In this document: positions 26,900 through 41,229 of the stretch, piece after piece
How the letters are laid out: each line of letters starts with the position of its first letter
Numbering within the stretch: the first letter of the stretch is position 1
Source: Symsagittifera roscoffensis
Taxonomy: Eukaryota; Xenacoelomorpha; Acoela; Convolutidae
Assembly: GCF_963678635.1 (NCBI RefSeq)
Contig: NC_087070.1
Location: 9,086,539 to 9,150,538 of the forward strand
DNA length: 64,000 nt
Reading direction: 5' to 3'
Translations under genes and position numbers: made by a program
The notes under the pieces: generated by a model
Told to the model about the DNA's origin: nothing
The model's input: only the letters and a program-made list of their open reading frames with translations
The model's database searches: none

Positions 26900-29800
26900 G
26901 CAAAAAGAGTAAACTCAATCACCTGGTTCAACTGCTCAAAAAACTACAATCAAAAACTTAACCAACCGCGTTGCTCATCTGCTCATTAAGCTAATGACCG
27001 TACTAAACCATACTAATTTTCACTAAGCAGCAGTGTAAGCAAAAAAATCAATCAGGTCGTTCATCTGCTCAATAAACTACGGCAAAAACCTAATCAATCA
27101 AGGTTTTCATCTGCTCATTAATTTACTACCATACTAAATCATAATAAATTTCATTAAGCAGCAGTGTAAGCAAAAAGAGAAAACCCAATCACGTGGTTCA
27201 TCTGCTCAAAAAACAGCGTTCAAAATTTTAACCAATCACGTTGCCCATCTGCTCATAAAACTAACGAACGTACTAAACCATACTAATTTTCACATAGCAG
27301 CAGTGTAAGCAAAAAAATCAATCAGGTCGTTCACCTGCTCAATAAACTACGGCCAAAAATTTAATCAATCAAGGTTTTCATCTGCTCAATGATTTACTAC
27401 CATACTGAATCATAATAATTTTCATTAGGCAGCAGTGTAAGCAAAAATAAAAAACCCAATCACGTGGTTCATCTGCTCACAAAACAGCGTTCAAAATATC
27501 AACCAAACACGTTGCTCATCTGCTCATTAAACTAACGACCATATTGAACCAAACTAATTTTCACTAAGCAGCAGTGTAAGCAAAAAATCAATCAGGTCGT
27601 TCATCTGCTCAATAAACTACGGCAAAAAACTTGATCAATCAAGGTTTTCATCTGCTCATTAATTTACTACCATACTAAATCATAATAATTTTCATTAAGC
27701 AGCAGTGTAAGCAAAAAGAGAAAACCCAATCACGTGGTTCATCTGCTCAAAAAACACGTTCAAAATATTAACCAATCACGTTGCTCATCTGCTCATTAAA
27801 CTAACGACCGTATTAAACCATACTAAATTTCACTAAGCAGCAGTGTAAGCAAAAAAATCAATCAGGTCGTTCATCTGCTCAATAAACTACGGCAAAAAAC
27901 TTAATCAATCAAGGTTTTCATCTGATCATTAATTTACTACCATACTAAATCATAATAATTTTAACTAAGCAGCAGTTTAAGCAAAAAGAGAAAAAACCAT
28001 CACCTGGTCACTCGCTCAATAAACTACGACCAAAAAATTAACCAATCAAGCTGATCATCTGCTCATTAATTTACTACCATAGTAAATCATACTAAATTTT
28101 ATTAAGCAGCAGTGTAAGCAAAAACAGAAAACTTAATCACGTGGTTCATCTGCTCATTACACTAAATCAAAAAAATAACCAATCGCGTTGCTCATCTGCT
28201 CATTAAACTAACGGCCAAACTGAACCAAACTAATTTTCACTAAGCAGCAGTGTAAGCAAAAAATCAATCAGGCCGTTCATCTGCTCAAGAAACTACGGCA
28301 AAAAACTTAATCAATCAAGGTTTTCATCTGCTCATTAATTTACTACCATACTAAATCATAATAATTTTCACTAAGCAGCAGTTTAAGCAAAAAGAGAAAA
28401 AACCATCACGTGGTCACTCGCTCAATAAACTACGACCAAAAAATTAACCAATCAAGCTGATCATCTGCTCATTAATTTACTATCATACTAAATCATAATA
28501 ATTTTCATTAAGCAGCAGTGTAAGCAAAAAGAGAAAACTCAATCACGTGGTTCATCTGCTCAAAAAACACGTTCAAAATATTAACCAATCACGTTGCTCA
28601 TCTGCTCAATAAACTAACGACCGTATTAAACCATACTATTTTCACTAAGCAGCAGTGTAAGCAAAAAAATCAATCAGGTCGTTCATCTGCTCAATAAACT
28701 ACGGCAAAAAACTTAATCAATCAAGGTTTTCATCTGCTCATTAATTTACTACCATACTAAATCATAATAATTTTCACTAAGCAGCAGTTTAAGCAAAAAG
28801 AGAAAAAACCATCACGTGGTCACTCGCTCAATAAACTACGACCAAAAAATTAACCAATCAAGCTGATCATCTGCTCATTAATTTACTACCATACTAAATC
28901 ATACTAAATTTTATTAAGCAGCAGTGTAAGCAAAAACAGAAAACTTAATCACGTGGTTCATCTGCTCATTACAGTAAATCAAAAAAATAACCAATCGCGT
29001 TGCTCAACTGCTCATTAAACTAACGGCCATATTGAACCAAACTAATTTTCACTAAGCAGCAGTGTAAGCAAAAAAAGAAAAAAATCAGTCACGTCGTTCA
29101 TCTGCTCAATAAACTATGGCAAAAAATTTAATCAATCAAGGTTTTCATCTGCTTAATAATTTACTACCATATTGAACCAAACTAATTTTCACTAAGCAGC
29201 AGTGTAAGCTAAAAATCAATCAGATCGTTCATCTGCTCAATAAACTACGTCAAAAAACTTATTCAATCAAGGTTTTCATCTGCTCATTAATTTACTACCA
29301 TACTTAATCATTATAATTTTCATTAAGCAGCAGTGTTAGCAAAAAGAGAAAACCCAATCACGTGGTTCATCTGCTCAAAAAACAGCGTTCAAAATATTAA
29401 CAAATAACGTTGCTCACCTGCTCATTAAACTAACGACCGTATTAAACCATACTGATTTTCACTAAGCACAATGTAAGCAAAAAAATCAATCAGGTCGTTC
29501 ATCTGCTCAATAAACCACCTCAAAAAAAATAACCAATCAAGGTTTTCATCTGCTCATTAATTTACTACCATACTGAATCATAATAAAATACATTAAGCAG
29601 CAGTGTAAGCAAAAAAAGAAAACCCAATCACGTGGTTCATCTGCTCAAAAACAGCGTTCAAAATATTAACCAATCACGTTGCTCATCTGCTCATTAAACT
29701 AACGACCATATTGAACCAAACTAATTTTCACTAAGCAGCAGTGAAGCAAAAAAATCAATCAGGTCGTTCATCTGCTCAATAAACCACCTCAAAAAAATTA

Positions 29801-29960
29801 ACCAATCAAGGTTTTCATCTGCTCATTAATTTACTACCATACTGAATCATAATAAAATACGTTAAGCAGCAGTGTAAGCAAAAAAAGAAAACCCAATCAC
29901 GTGGTTCATCTGCTCAAAAACAGCGTTCAAAATATTAACCAATCACGTTGCTCATCTGCT
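26900..29960 (+). repeat. Satellite domain marked by TCAATCAGGTCG
   Basis: Between about 27.0 and 29.9 kb many monomers have AAAAAAATCAATCAGGTCG in place of the AAATCAGTCACGTCG form found upstream, losing the ACGT core. CATAATAATTTTCA also replaces CATACTAATTTTCA. The domain is bounded by ordinary monomers on both sides and is locally homogenised. Dimeric periodicity persists, for example CAGGTCG at 29,491 and 29,760. Confidence 0.75.
27960..28870 (+). repeat. 406-bp trimer repeat
   Basis: The block GCAGCAGTTTAAGC followed by CACTCGCTCAATAAAC recurs with its GTTTAAGC at 27,975, 28,381 and 28,787. Both spacings are exactly 406 bp, three monomers. The trimers are nearly identical over most of their length, including CAAGCTGATCATCTGC. 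Confidence 0.85.
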
Positions 29961-31539
29961 CATGAAACTAACGACCGTATTAAACCATACTAATTTTCAC
30001 TAAGCAGTGGTGTAAGCAAAAAAAAATCAGTCACGTCGTTCATCTGTTCAATCAATCAAATTAATCAATCAAGGTGTTCATCTGCTCCTTAAACTACGAC
30101 CATAATAAGTCATGCTTATATTCATTTATATTCAGCAGCAGTTTAAGCAAAAAGAGAAAAATCGATTACTTGGTTCATCTGCTCAATAAACAAACTATGA
30201 CCAAAAACTTAACCAATCAAGTTGTTCATCTGCTCAATATTTTACAACCATACTAATTCATACTAATTTTCATTAAGCGGCAGTGTAATCAAAAAGGGGA
30301 AATTCAATCACGTGGCTCATCTTCTCAAAAAACTACGACCAACGTTAACCAATCAAGTTGTTCATCAGCTCATTAATTTACTACCATATTAAATCAAACT
30401 AATTTTACTCAAGCAGCAGTGTATGCAAAAAGAGGAAATTCAATCATGTGGCTCATCTGCTCATTAAATTACGACCAAAAACTTATCCAATCAAGTTCTT
30501 CATCTGCACATTATTTTACTACTATAATAAATCATAATAATTTTCACTAAGCAGCAGTTTAAGCAAAAAGAGAAAAAACCATCAAGTGGTCACTAGCTCA
30601 ATAAACTACGACCAAAAACTTAACCAATCAAGTTGATCATCTGCTCATTAGTTTACTACCATACTAAATTTCATCAAGCAGCAGTGTAAGCAAAAACAGA
30701 AAATTTAATCACGTGGTTCATTGCTCATTACACTACATCAAAAAAATAACCAATCGCGTTTCTCAATTGCTCATTAAACTAACGGCCATATTGAACCAAA
30801 CCAATTTTCACTAAGCACCATGTAAGCAAAAAAAAGAAAAAAATCAGTCACGTCGTTCATCTGTTCAATAAACTATGGCAAAAAATTTAATCAATCAAGG
30901 TTTTCATCTGGTTCTTAATTTACTACCATAGTAAACCATACTAAATTTCATTAAGCAGCAGTGTAAGCAAAAAGAGTAAACTCAATCATCTGGTTCATCT
31001 GCTCAAAAAAACTACAATCAAAAGATTAACCAATCGCGTTGCTCATCTGCTCATTAAACTAACGACCGTATTAAACCCTACTAGTTTTCACTAAGCAGCA
31101 GTTTAAGCAAAAAGAGAAAAAACCATCACGTGGTCAATCGCACAATAAACTACGACCAAAAACTTAACCAATCAAAATATTCATCTGCTCATTAATTTAC
31201 TACCATACTAAATCATACTAAAATTCATTAAGCAGCAGTGTAAGCAAAAACAGAAAACTCAATCACGTGATTCATCTGCTCAAAACATTACATCAACAAA
31301 ATAACCAATTGCGTTGCTCATCTGCTCATTAAACTAACGGCCATATTGAACCAAACCAATTTTCACTAAGCAGCAGTGTAAGCAAAAAAAAAGAAAAAAT
31401 TAGTCACGTCGTTCATCTGTTCAATAAACTATGACAAAAAATTTAATCAATCAAGGTTTTCATCTGCTTCATAATTTACTACCATAGTAAACCATACTAA
31501 ATTTCATTAAGCAGCAGTGTAAGCAAAAAGAGTAAACTC

Positions 31540-33436
31540 AATCATCACGTGCTTCATCTGCTCAAAAAGCTACGAACAAAAACTTAACCAATCAAGTTGT
31601 TCATCTGGTCATTAATTTACTACCATACTAATTCATACTAATTTTCATTAAGCGGCAGTGTAAGCAAAAAGGGGAAATTCAATCATGTGGCTCATCTTCT
31701 CAAAAAACTACGATCAAAACCTAACCAATCACGTTGCTCATCTGCTCATTAAACTAACGACCGTATTAAACCATACTAATTTTCACTAAGCAGCGGTGTA
31801 AGCAAAAAAAAAATCAGTCACGTCGTTCATCTGTTCAATCAATCAAATTAATCAATCAAGGTGTTCATCTGCTCCTTAAACTACGACCATAATAAGTCAT
31901 GCTTATATTCATTTATATTCAGCAGCAGTTTAAGCAAAAAGAGAAAAATCGATTACGTGGTTCATCTGCTCAATAAACAATCTATGACCAAAAACTTAAC
32001 CAATCAAGTTGTTCATCTGCTCAATATTTTACAACCATACTAATTCATACTAATTTTCATTAAGCGGCAGTGTAAGCAAAAAGGGGAAATTCAATCACGT
32101 GGCTCATCTTCTCAAAAAACTACGACCAACGTTAACCAATCAAGTTGATCATCAGCTCATTAATTTACTACCATATTAAATCAAACTAATTTTACTCAAG
32201 CAGCAGTGTATGCAAAAAGAGGAAATTCAATCATGTGGCTCATCTGCTCATTAAATTACGACCAAAAACTTATCCAATCAAGTTCTTCATCTGCACATTA
32301 TTTTACTACTATAATAAATCATACTAATTTTTACTAAGCAGCAGTTAAATCAAAAAGAGAAAAATCCATCACGTGCTTCATCTGCTCAAAAAGCTACGAA
32401 CAAAAACTTAATCAATCAAGTTGTTCATCTGGTCATAAATTTACTACCATACTAATTCATACTAATTTTCATTAAGCGGCAGTGTAAGCAAAAAGGGGAA
32501 ATTCAATCATGTGGCTCATCTTCTCAAAAAACTACGATCAAAACCTAACCAATCACGTTGCTCATCTGCTCATGAAACTAACGACCGTATTAAACCATAC
32601 TAATTTTCACTAAGCAGTGGTGTAAGCAAAAAAAAAATCAGTCACGTCGTTCATCTGTTCAATCAATCAAATTAATCAATCAAGGTGTTCATCTGCTCCT
32701 TAAACTACGACCATAATAAGTCATGCTTATATTCATTTATATTCAGCAGCAGTTTAAGCAAAAAGAGAAAAATCGATTACGTGGTTCATCTGCTCAATAT
32801 ACAAACTATGACCAAAAACTTAACCAATCAAGTTGTTCATCTGCTCAATATTTTACAACCATACTAATTCATACTAATTTTCATTAAGCGGCAGTGTAAT
32901 CAAAAAAGGGAAATTCAATCACGTGGCTCATCTTCTCAAAAAACTACGACCAACGTTAACCAATCAAGTTGTTCATCAGCTCATTAATTTACTACCATAT
33001 TAAATCAAACTAATTTTACTCAAGCAGCAGTGTATGCAAAAAGAGGAAATTCAATCATGTGGCTCATCTGCTCATTAAATTACGACCAAAAACTTATCCA
33101 ATCAAGTTCTTCATCTGCACATTATTTTACTACTATAATAAATCATACTAATTTTTACTAAGCAGCAGTTAAATCAAAAAGAGAAAAATCCATCACGTGC
33201 TTCATCTGCTCAAAAAGCTACGAACAAAAACTTAACCAATCAAGTTGTTCATCTGGTCATTAATTTACTACCATACTAATTCATACTAATTTTCATTAAG
33301 CGGCAGTGTAAGCAAAAAGGGGAAATTCAATCATGTGGCTCATCTTCTCAAAAAACTACGATCAAAACCTAACCAATCACGTTGCTCATCTGCTCATGAA
33401 ACTAACGACAATATTAAACCATACTAATTTTCACTA
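31540..33436 (+). repeat. 824-bp hexamer tandem repeat, about 2.3 copies
   Basis: Bases 31,540-32,612 match 32,364-33,436 at a constant offset of 824 bp (6 monomers). One monomer carries an insertion-like TTATATTCATTTATATTCAG before the AGCAGC block, at about 31,902 and 32,726. The same odd monomer occurs at about 30,115 and 35,760. Each gives a 60-residue open frame that only reflects the repeat. Confidence 0.88.
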
Positions 33437-35039
33437 AGCAGCAGTTTCAGCAGAAAGAGAAAAATCCATCACCTGGTTCATCTGCTCAATAAACTACGAC
33501 CAAAAACTTAACCAATTAAATTGTTCATCTGCTCTTTAATTTACTACCATACCAAATTATACTGTTTTCCTTAAGCAGCAGTTTAAGCAAAAAGAGAAAA
33601 ATCCATCACCTGGTTCATCTGCTCAATAAACTACGAACAAAAACTGAACCAATCAAGTTGCTCATCTGCTCCTTAAACTAACGACAATAGTAAACCATAC
33701 CAGTTTTCACTAAGCAGCAGCTTAAGCAAAATGAGAAAAATCCATCACCTGGTTCAACTGCTCAAAAAACTACGACCAAAAACTTAATCAATCAAGTTGT
33801 TAATCTGCTCATTAATTTACTACCTTATTATTTCAAACTAATTTTACTTAAGCAGCAGTGTAGAAAAAAAGAGGGAATTCAATCACGTGGTTCATCTGCT
33901 CAATAAACTACGACCAAAAACTTACCCAATCAAGTTGTTCCTCTGCTCATTATTTTATTACCAGACTAAATCATACTAATTTTCACCAAGCAGCAGCTAA
34001 AGCAAAAAGAGAAAAAATCATCATGTGGTGCATCTGCTCAATTAACTGCGACCAAAAACTCAACCAATCAAGTTGCTCATCTGCTCATTAAACTAACGAC
34101 AATAGTAAATCATACTAATTTTCACTAAGCAGCAGTTAAAGCAAAAGGAGAAAAATCCATCACCCGGTTCTTCTGCTCAAAAAACTACGACCAAAAATTT
34201 AATCAATCAAGTTGTTAAGCTGCTCATTAATTTACTACCATATTATTTCAAACTAATTTTACTTAAGCAGCAGTGTAGAAAAAAAGAGGGAATTCAATCA
34301 CGTGGTTCATCTGCTCAATAAACTACGACCAAAAACTTACCCAATCAAGTTGTTCCTCTGCTCATTATTTTATTACCAGACTAAATCATACTAATTTTCA
34401 CCAAGCAGCAGCTAAAGCAAAAAGAGAAAAAACCATCATGTGGTTCATCTTCTCAATTAACTGCGACCAAAAACTCAACCAATCAAGTTGCTCATCTGCT
34501 CATTAAACTAACGACAATAGTAAATCATACTAATTTTCACAAAGCAGCAGTTAAAGAAAAAGAGAAAAATCCATCACGTGGTTCATCTGCTCCATAAGTT
34601 ACGAACAAAAACTTAACCAATCAAGTTTTTCATCTGCTCAAAAATTTACTACCATACTAATTCATATTAATTTTCATTAAGCGGCAGTGTAAGCAAAAAG
34701 AGGAAATTCAATCACGTGGCTCATCTTCTCAAAAAACTACGATCAAAAACCTAACCAATCACGTTGCTCATCTGCCCATTAAACTAACGACAATTTTAAA
34801 CCATACTAATTTTCACTAAGCAGCAGTTTAAGCAAAAAAAAAGAAAAATCCATCAGCTGTTTCATCTGCTCAATAAACTACGACAAAAAACTTAACCAAT
34901 CAAATTGGTCATCTGCTTTTTAAGTTACTGCCATACTAAATCATACTACTTTTCCTTAAGCAGCAGTGTAAGCAAAAAGAGGAAATTCAATCGCGTGGTT
35001 CTACTGCTCAATAAACTACGACCAAAAACTTAACCAATC
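32006..35039 (+). repeat. 3,034-bp higher-order repeat (22 monomers), copy 1
   Basis: The whole stretch matches 35,040-38,080 at an offset of 3,034 bp. This was checked at 32,013/35,047, 32,685/35,719, 33,481/36,515, 34,141/37,175 and 34,861/37,895. Differences are few single bases and A-run lengths. This is a direct tandem duplication. It contains part of the 824-bp hexamers, which are therefore older. Confidence 0.92.
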
Positions 35040-38000
35040 AAGTTGTTCATCTGCTCAATATTTTACAACCATACTAATTCATACTAATTTTCATTAAGCG
35101 GCAGTGTAAGCAAAAAGGGGAAATTCAATCACGTGGCTCATCTTCTCAAAAAACTACGACCAACGTTAACCAATCAAGTTGTTCATCAGCTCATTAATTT
35201 ACTACCATATTAAATCAAACTAATTTTACTCAAGCAGCAGTGTATGCAAAAAGAGGAAATTCAATCATGTGGCTCATCTGCTCATTAAATTACGACCAAA
35301 AACTTATCCAATCAAGTTCTTCATCTGCACATTATTTTACTACTATAATAAATCATACTAATTTTTACTAAGCAGCAGTTAAATCAAAAAGAGAAAAATC
35401 CATCACGTGCTTCATCTGCTCAAAAAGCTACGAACAAAAACTTAACCAATCAAGTTGTTCATCTGGTCATAAATTTACTACCATACTAATTCATACTAAT
35501 TTTCATTAAGCGGCAGTGTAAGCAAAAAGGGGAAATTCAATCATGTGGCTCATCTTCTCAAAAAACTACGATCAAAACCTAACCAATCACGTTGCTCATC
35601 TGCTCATGAAACTAACGACCGTATTAAACCATACTAATTTTCACTAAGCAGTGGTGTAAGCAAAAAAAAAATCAGTCACGTCGTTCATCTGTTCAATCAA
35701 TCAAATTAATCAATCAAGGTGTTCATCTGCTCCTTAAACTACGACCATAATAAGTCATGCTTATATTCATTTATATTCAGCAGCAGTTTAAGCAAAAAGA
35801 GAAAAATCGATTACGTGGTTCATCTGCTCAATAAACAAACTATGACCAAAAACTTAACCAATCAAGTTGTTCATCTGCTCAATATTTTACAACCATACTA
35901 ATTCATACTAATTTTCATTAAGCGGCAGTGTAATCAAAAAGGGGAAATTCAATCACGTGGCTCATCTTCTCAAAAAACTACGACCAACGTTAACCAATCA
36001 AGTTGTTCATCAGCTCATTAATTTACTACCATATTAAATCAAACTAATTTTACTCAAGCAGCAGTGTATGCAAAAAGAGGAAATTCAATCATGTGGCTCA
36101 TCTGCTCATTAAATTACGACCAAAAACTTATCCAATCAAGTTCTTCATCTGCACATTATTTTACTACTATAATAAATCATACTAATTTTTACTAAGCAGC
36201 AGTTAAATCAAAAAGAGAAATATCCATCACGTGCTTCATCTGCTCAAAAAGCTACGAACAAAAACTTAACCAATCAAGTTGTTCATCTGGTCATTAATTT
36301 ACTACCATACTAATTCATACTAATTTTCATTAAGCGGCAGTGTAAGCAAAAAGGGGAAATTCAATCATGTGGCTCATCTTCTCAAAAAACTACGATCAAA
36401 ACCTAACCAATCACGTTGCTCATCTGCTCATGAAACTAACGACAATATTAAACCATACTAATTTTCACTAAGCAGCAGTTTCAGCAGAAAGAGAAAAATC
36501 CATCACCTGGTTCATCTGCTCAATAAACTACGACCAAAAACTTAACCAATTAAATTGTTCATCTGATCTTTAATTTACTACCATACCAAATTATACTGTT
36601 TTCCTTAAGCAGCAGTTTAAGCAAAAAGAGAAAAATCCATCACCTGGCTCATCTGCTCAATAAACTACGAACAAAAACTGAACCAATCAAGTTGCTCATC
36701 TGCTCCTTAAACTAACGACAATAGTAAACCATACCAGTTTTCACTAAGCAGCAGCTTAAGCAAAATGAGAAAAATCCATCACCTGGTTCATCTGCTCAAA
36801 AAACTACGACCAAAAACTTAATCAATCAAGTTGTTAATCTGCTCATTAATTTACTACCTTATTATTTCAAACTAATTTTACTTAAGCAGCAGTGTAGAAA
36901 AAAAGAGGGAATTCAATCACGTGGTTCATCTGCTCAATAAACTACGACCAAAAACTTACCCAATCAAGTTGTTCCTCTGCTCATTATTTTATTACCAGAC
37001 TAAATCATACTAATTTTCACCAAGCAGCAGCTAAAGCAAAAAGAGAAAAAACCATCATGTGGTGCATCTGCTCAATTAACTGCGACCAAAAACTCAACCA
37101 ATCAAGTTGCTCATCTGCTCATTAAACTAACGACAATAGTAAATCATACTAATTTTCACTAAGCAGCAGTTAAAGCAAAAGGAGAAAAATCCATCACCTG
37201 GTTCTTCTGCTCAAAAAACTACGACCAAAAATTTAATCAATCAAGTTGTTAATCTGCTCATTAATTTACTACCATATTATTTCAAACTAATTTTACTTAA
37301 GCAGCAGTGTAGAAAAAAAGAGGGAATTCAATCACGTGGTTCATCTGCTCAATAAACTACGACCAAAAACTTACCCAATCAAGTTGTTCCTCTGCTCATT
37401 ATTTTATTACCAGACTAAATCATACTAATTTTCACCAAGCAGCAGCTAAAGCAAAAAGAGAAAAAACCATCATGTGGTTCATCTTCTCAATTAACTGCGA
37501 CCAAAAACTCAACCAATCAAGTTGCTCATCTGCTCATTAAACTAACGACAATAGTAAATCATACTAATTTTCACAAAGCAGCAGTTAAAGCAAAAAGAGA
37601 AAAATCCATCACGTGGTTCATCTGCTCCATAAGTTACGAACAAAAACTTAACCAATCAAGTTTTTCATCTGCTCAAAAATTTACTACCATACTAATTCAT
37701 ATTAATTTTCATTAAGCGGCAGTGTAAGCAAAAAGAGGAAATTCAATCACGTGGCTCATCTTCTCAAAAAACTACGATCAAAAACCTAACCAATCACGTT
37801 GCTCATCTGCTCATTAAACTAACGACAATTTTAAACCATACTAATTTTCACTAAGCAGCAGTTTAAGCAAAAAAAAGAAAAATCCATCAGCTGTTTCATC
37901 TGCTCAATAAACTACGACAAAAAACTTAACCAATCAAATTGGTCATCTGCTTTTTAAGTTACTGCCATACTAAATCATACTACTTTTCCTTAAGCAGCAG

Positions 38001-38080
38001 TGTAAGCAAAAAGAGGAAATTCAATCGCGTGGTTCTACTGCTCAATAAACTACGACCAAAAACTTAACCAATCAAGTTGT
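35040..38080 (+). repeat. 3,034-bp higher-order repeat (22 monomers), copy 2
   Basis: This is the tandem partner of 32,006-35,039. The match ends at about 38,090, where this copy continues CATTATTTTAC while the equivalent point in copy 1 has CAATATTTTAC, so the junction lies in a shared CATCTGCTCA box. Confidence 0.92.
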
Positions 38081-41000
38081 TCATCTGCTCATTATTTTAC
38101 TACCATACTAAATCATACTAATTTTTACTAAGTAGCAGTTTAAGCAAAAAGAGAAAAATCCATCACCTGGTTCATCTGCTCAATAAATTACGACCGAAAA
38201 CTTAACCAATGAAGTTGTTCTTCTGCTCATTAACTTACTACCATACTAAATCATACTAATTTTCACTAAGCAGCAGTTTAGGCAAAAAGAAAAAAGAGAA
38301 AAATCCATCACCTGGTTCATCTGCTCATAACACTACAATCAAAAACTTAACCAATCAAGTTGTTCGTCTGCTCATTAAACTAACGACCGTATTAAACCAT
38401 ACTAATTTTCACAAAGCAGCAGTGTAAGCAAAAAAAAGAAAAAATATATCACGTCGTTCATCTGCCCAATAAACTGCGGCAAAAAAATTAATCAATCAAT
38501 GTTTTCATCACCTCATTAATTTACTACCATACTAAATCATACTAATTTTCAATAAGCAGCAGTGTCAGCCAAAACAGAAAACTCAATCACGTGGTTCATC
38601 TGCTCAAAAAACAACATCAAAAAAATAACCAATCGCGTTGCTCATCTGCTCATTAAATTAACGACCATATTAAACCAGACTAATTTTCACTAAGCACAGT
38701 GTAAGCAAAAAAATCAATCAGGTCGTTCATCTGCTCAATAAACTACGACCAAAAACTTACCCAATCAAGTTGTTCCTCTGCTCATTATTTTCTTACCAGA
38801 CTAAATCATACTAATTTTCACCAAGCAGCAGCTAAAGCAAAAAGAGAAAAAACCATCATGTGGTTCATCTTCTCAATTAACTGCGACCAAAAACTCAACC
38901 AATCAAGTTGCTCATCTGCTCATTAAACTAACGACAATAGTAAATCATACTAATTTTCACTAAGCAGCATTTAAAGCAAAAAGAGAAAAATCCATCACGT
39001 GGTTCATCTGCTCCATAAGTTACGAACAAAAACTTAACCAATCAAGTTTTTCATCTGCTCAAAAATTTACTACCATACTAATTCATATTAATTTTCATTA
39101 AGCGGCAGTGTAAGCAAAAAGAGGAAATTCAATCACGTGGCTCATCTTCTCAAAAAACTACGATCAAAAACCTAACCAATCACGTTGCTCATCTGCTCAT
39201 TAAACTAACGACAATTTTAAACCATACTAATTTTCACTAAGCAGCAGTTTAAGCGAAAAAAAGAAAAATCCATCAGCTGTTTCATCTGCTCAATAAACTA
39301 CGACAAAAAATTTAACCAATCAATTTGGTCATCTGCTTTTTAAGTTACTGCCATACTAAATCATACTACTTTTCCTTAAGCAGCAGTGTAAGCAAAAAGA
39401 GGAAATTCAATCGCGTGGTTCTACTGCTCAATAAACTACGACCAAAAACTTAACCAATCAAGTTGTTCATCTGCTCATTATTTTACTACCATACTAATTC
39501 ATATTAATTTTCATTAAGTAGCAGTTTAAGCAAAAAGAGAAAAATCAATCACGTGGCTCATCTTCTCAAAAAACTACGATCAAAAACCTAACCAATCACG
39601 TTGCTCATCTGCTCATTAAACTAACGACAATTTTAAACCATACTAATTTTCACTAAGCAGCAGTTTAAGCAAAAAAAAAGAAAAATCCATCAGCTGTTTC
39701 ATCTGCTCAATAAACTACGACAAAAAACTTAACCAATCAAATTGGTCATCTGCTTTTTAAGTTACTGCCATACTAAATCATACTACTTTTCCTTAAGCAG
39801 CAGTGTAAGCAAAAAGAGGAAATTCAATCGCGTGGTTCTACTGCTCAATAAACTACGACCAAAAACTTAACCAATCAAGTTTTTCATCTGCTCAAAAATT
39901 TACTACCATACTAATTCATATTAATTTTCATTAAGCGGCAGTGTAAGCAAAAAGAGGAAGTTCAATCACGTGGCTCTTCTTCTCAAAAAACTACGATCAA
40001 AAACCTAACCAATCACGTTGCTCATCTGCTCATTAAACTAACGACAATAGTAAATCATACTAATATTCACTAAGCAGCAGTTGAAGCAAAAGGAGAAAAA
40101 TCCATCACCTGGTTCTTCTGCTCAAAAAACTACGACCAAAAACTTAATCAATCAAGTTGTTAATCTGCTCATTAATTTACTACCATTTAATTTCAAACTA
40201 ATTTTACTTAAGCAGCAGTGTAGAAAAAAAGAGGGAATTCAATCACGTGGTTCATCTGCTCAATAAACTACGACCAAAAACTTACCCAATCAAGTTGTTC
40301 CTCTGCTCATTATTTTATTACCAGACTAAATCATACTAATTTTCACCAAGCAGCAGCTAAAGCGAAAAGAGAAAAAACCATCATGTGGTTCATCTTCTCA
40401 ATTAACTGCGACCAAAAACTCAACCAATCAAGTTGCTCATCTGCTCATTAAACTAACGACAATAGTAAATCATACTAATTTTCACTAAGCAGCAGTTAAA
40501 GCAAAAAGAGAAAAATCCATCACGTGGTTCATCTGCTCCATAAGTTACGAACAAAAACTTAACCAATCAAGTTTTTCATCTGCTCAAAAAATTACTACCA
40601 TACTAATTCATATTAATTTTCATTAAGCGGCAGTGTAAGCAAAAAGAAGAAATTCAATCACGTGGCTCATCTTCTCAAAAAACTACGATCAAAAACCTAA
40701 CCAATCACGTTGCTCATCTGCTCAATAAACTAACGACAATTTTAAACCATACTAATTTTCACTAAGCAGCAGTTTAAGCAAAAAAAAAGATAAATCCATC
40801 AGCTGTTTCATCTGCTCAATAAACTACGACAAAAAACTTAACCAATCAAATTGGTCATCTGCTTTTTAAGTTACTGCCATACTAAATCATACTACTTTTC
40901 CTTAAGCAGCAGTGTAAGCAAAAAGAGGAAATTCAATCGCGTGGTTCTACTGCTCAATAAACTACGACCAAAAACTTAACCAATCAAGTTGTTCATCTGC

Positions 41001-41229
41001 TCATTGTTTTACTACCATACTAAATCATACTAATTTTCACTAAGTAGCAGTTTAAGCAAAAAGAGAAAAATCCATCACCTGGTTCATCTGCTCAATAAAT
41101 TACGACCGAAAACTTAACCAATGAAGTTGTTCTTCTGCTCATTAACTTACTACCATACTAAATCATACTAATTTTCACTAAGCAGCAGTTTAGGCAAAAA
41201 GAGAAAAATCCATCACCTGGTTCATCTGC

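Noticed and set aside
30074..30256. 60-residue open frame repeated at 31,861, 32,685 and 35,719
   Set aside because: All four are the same satellite monomers copied by higher-order duplication; the frame covers about 1.3 monomers and ends at the array's usual stops. Conservation follows from the DNA repeat.
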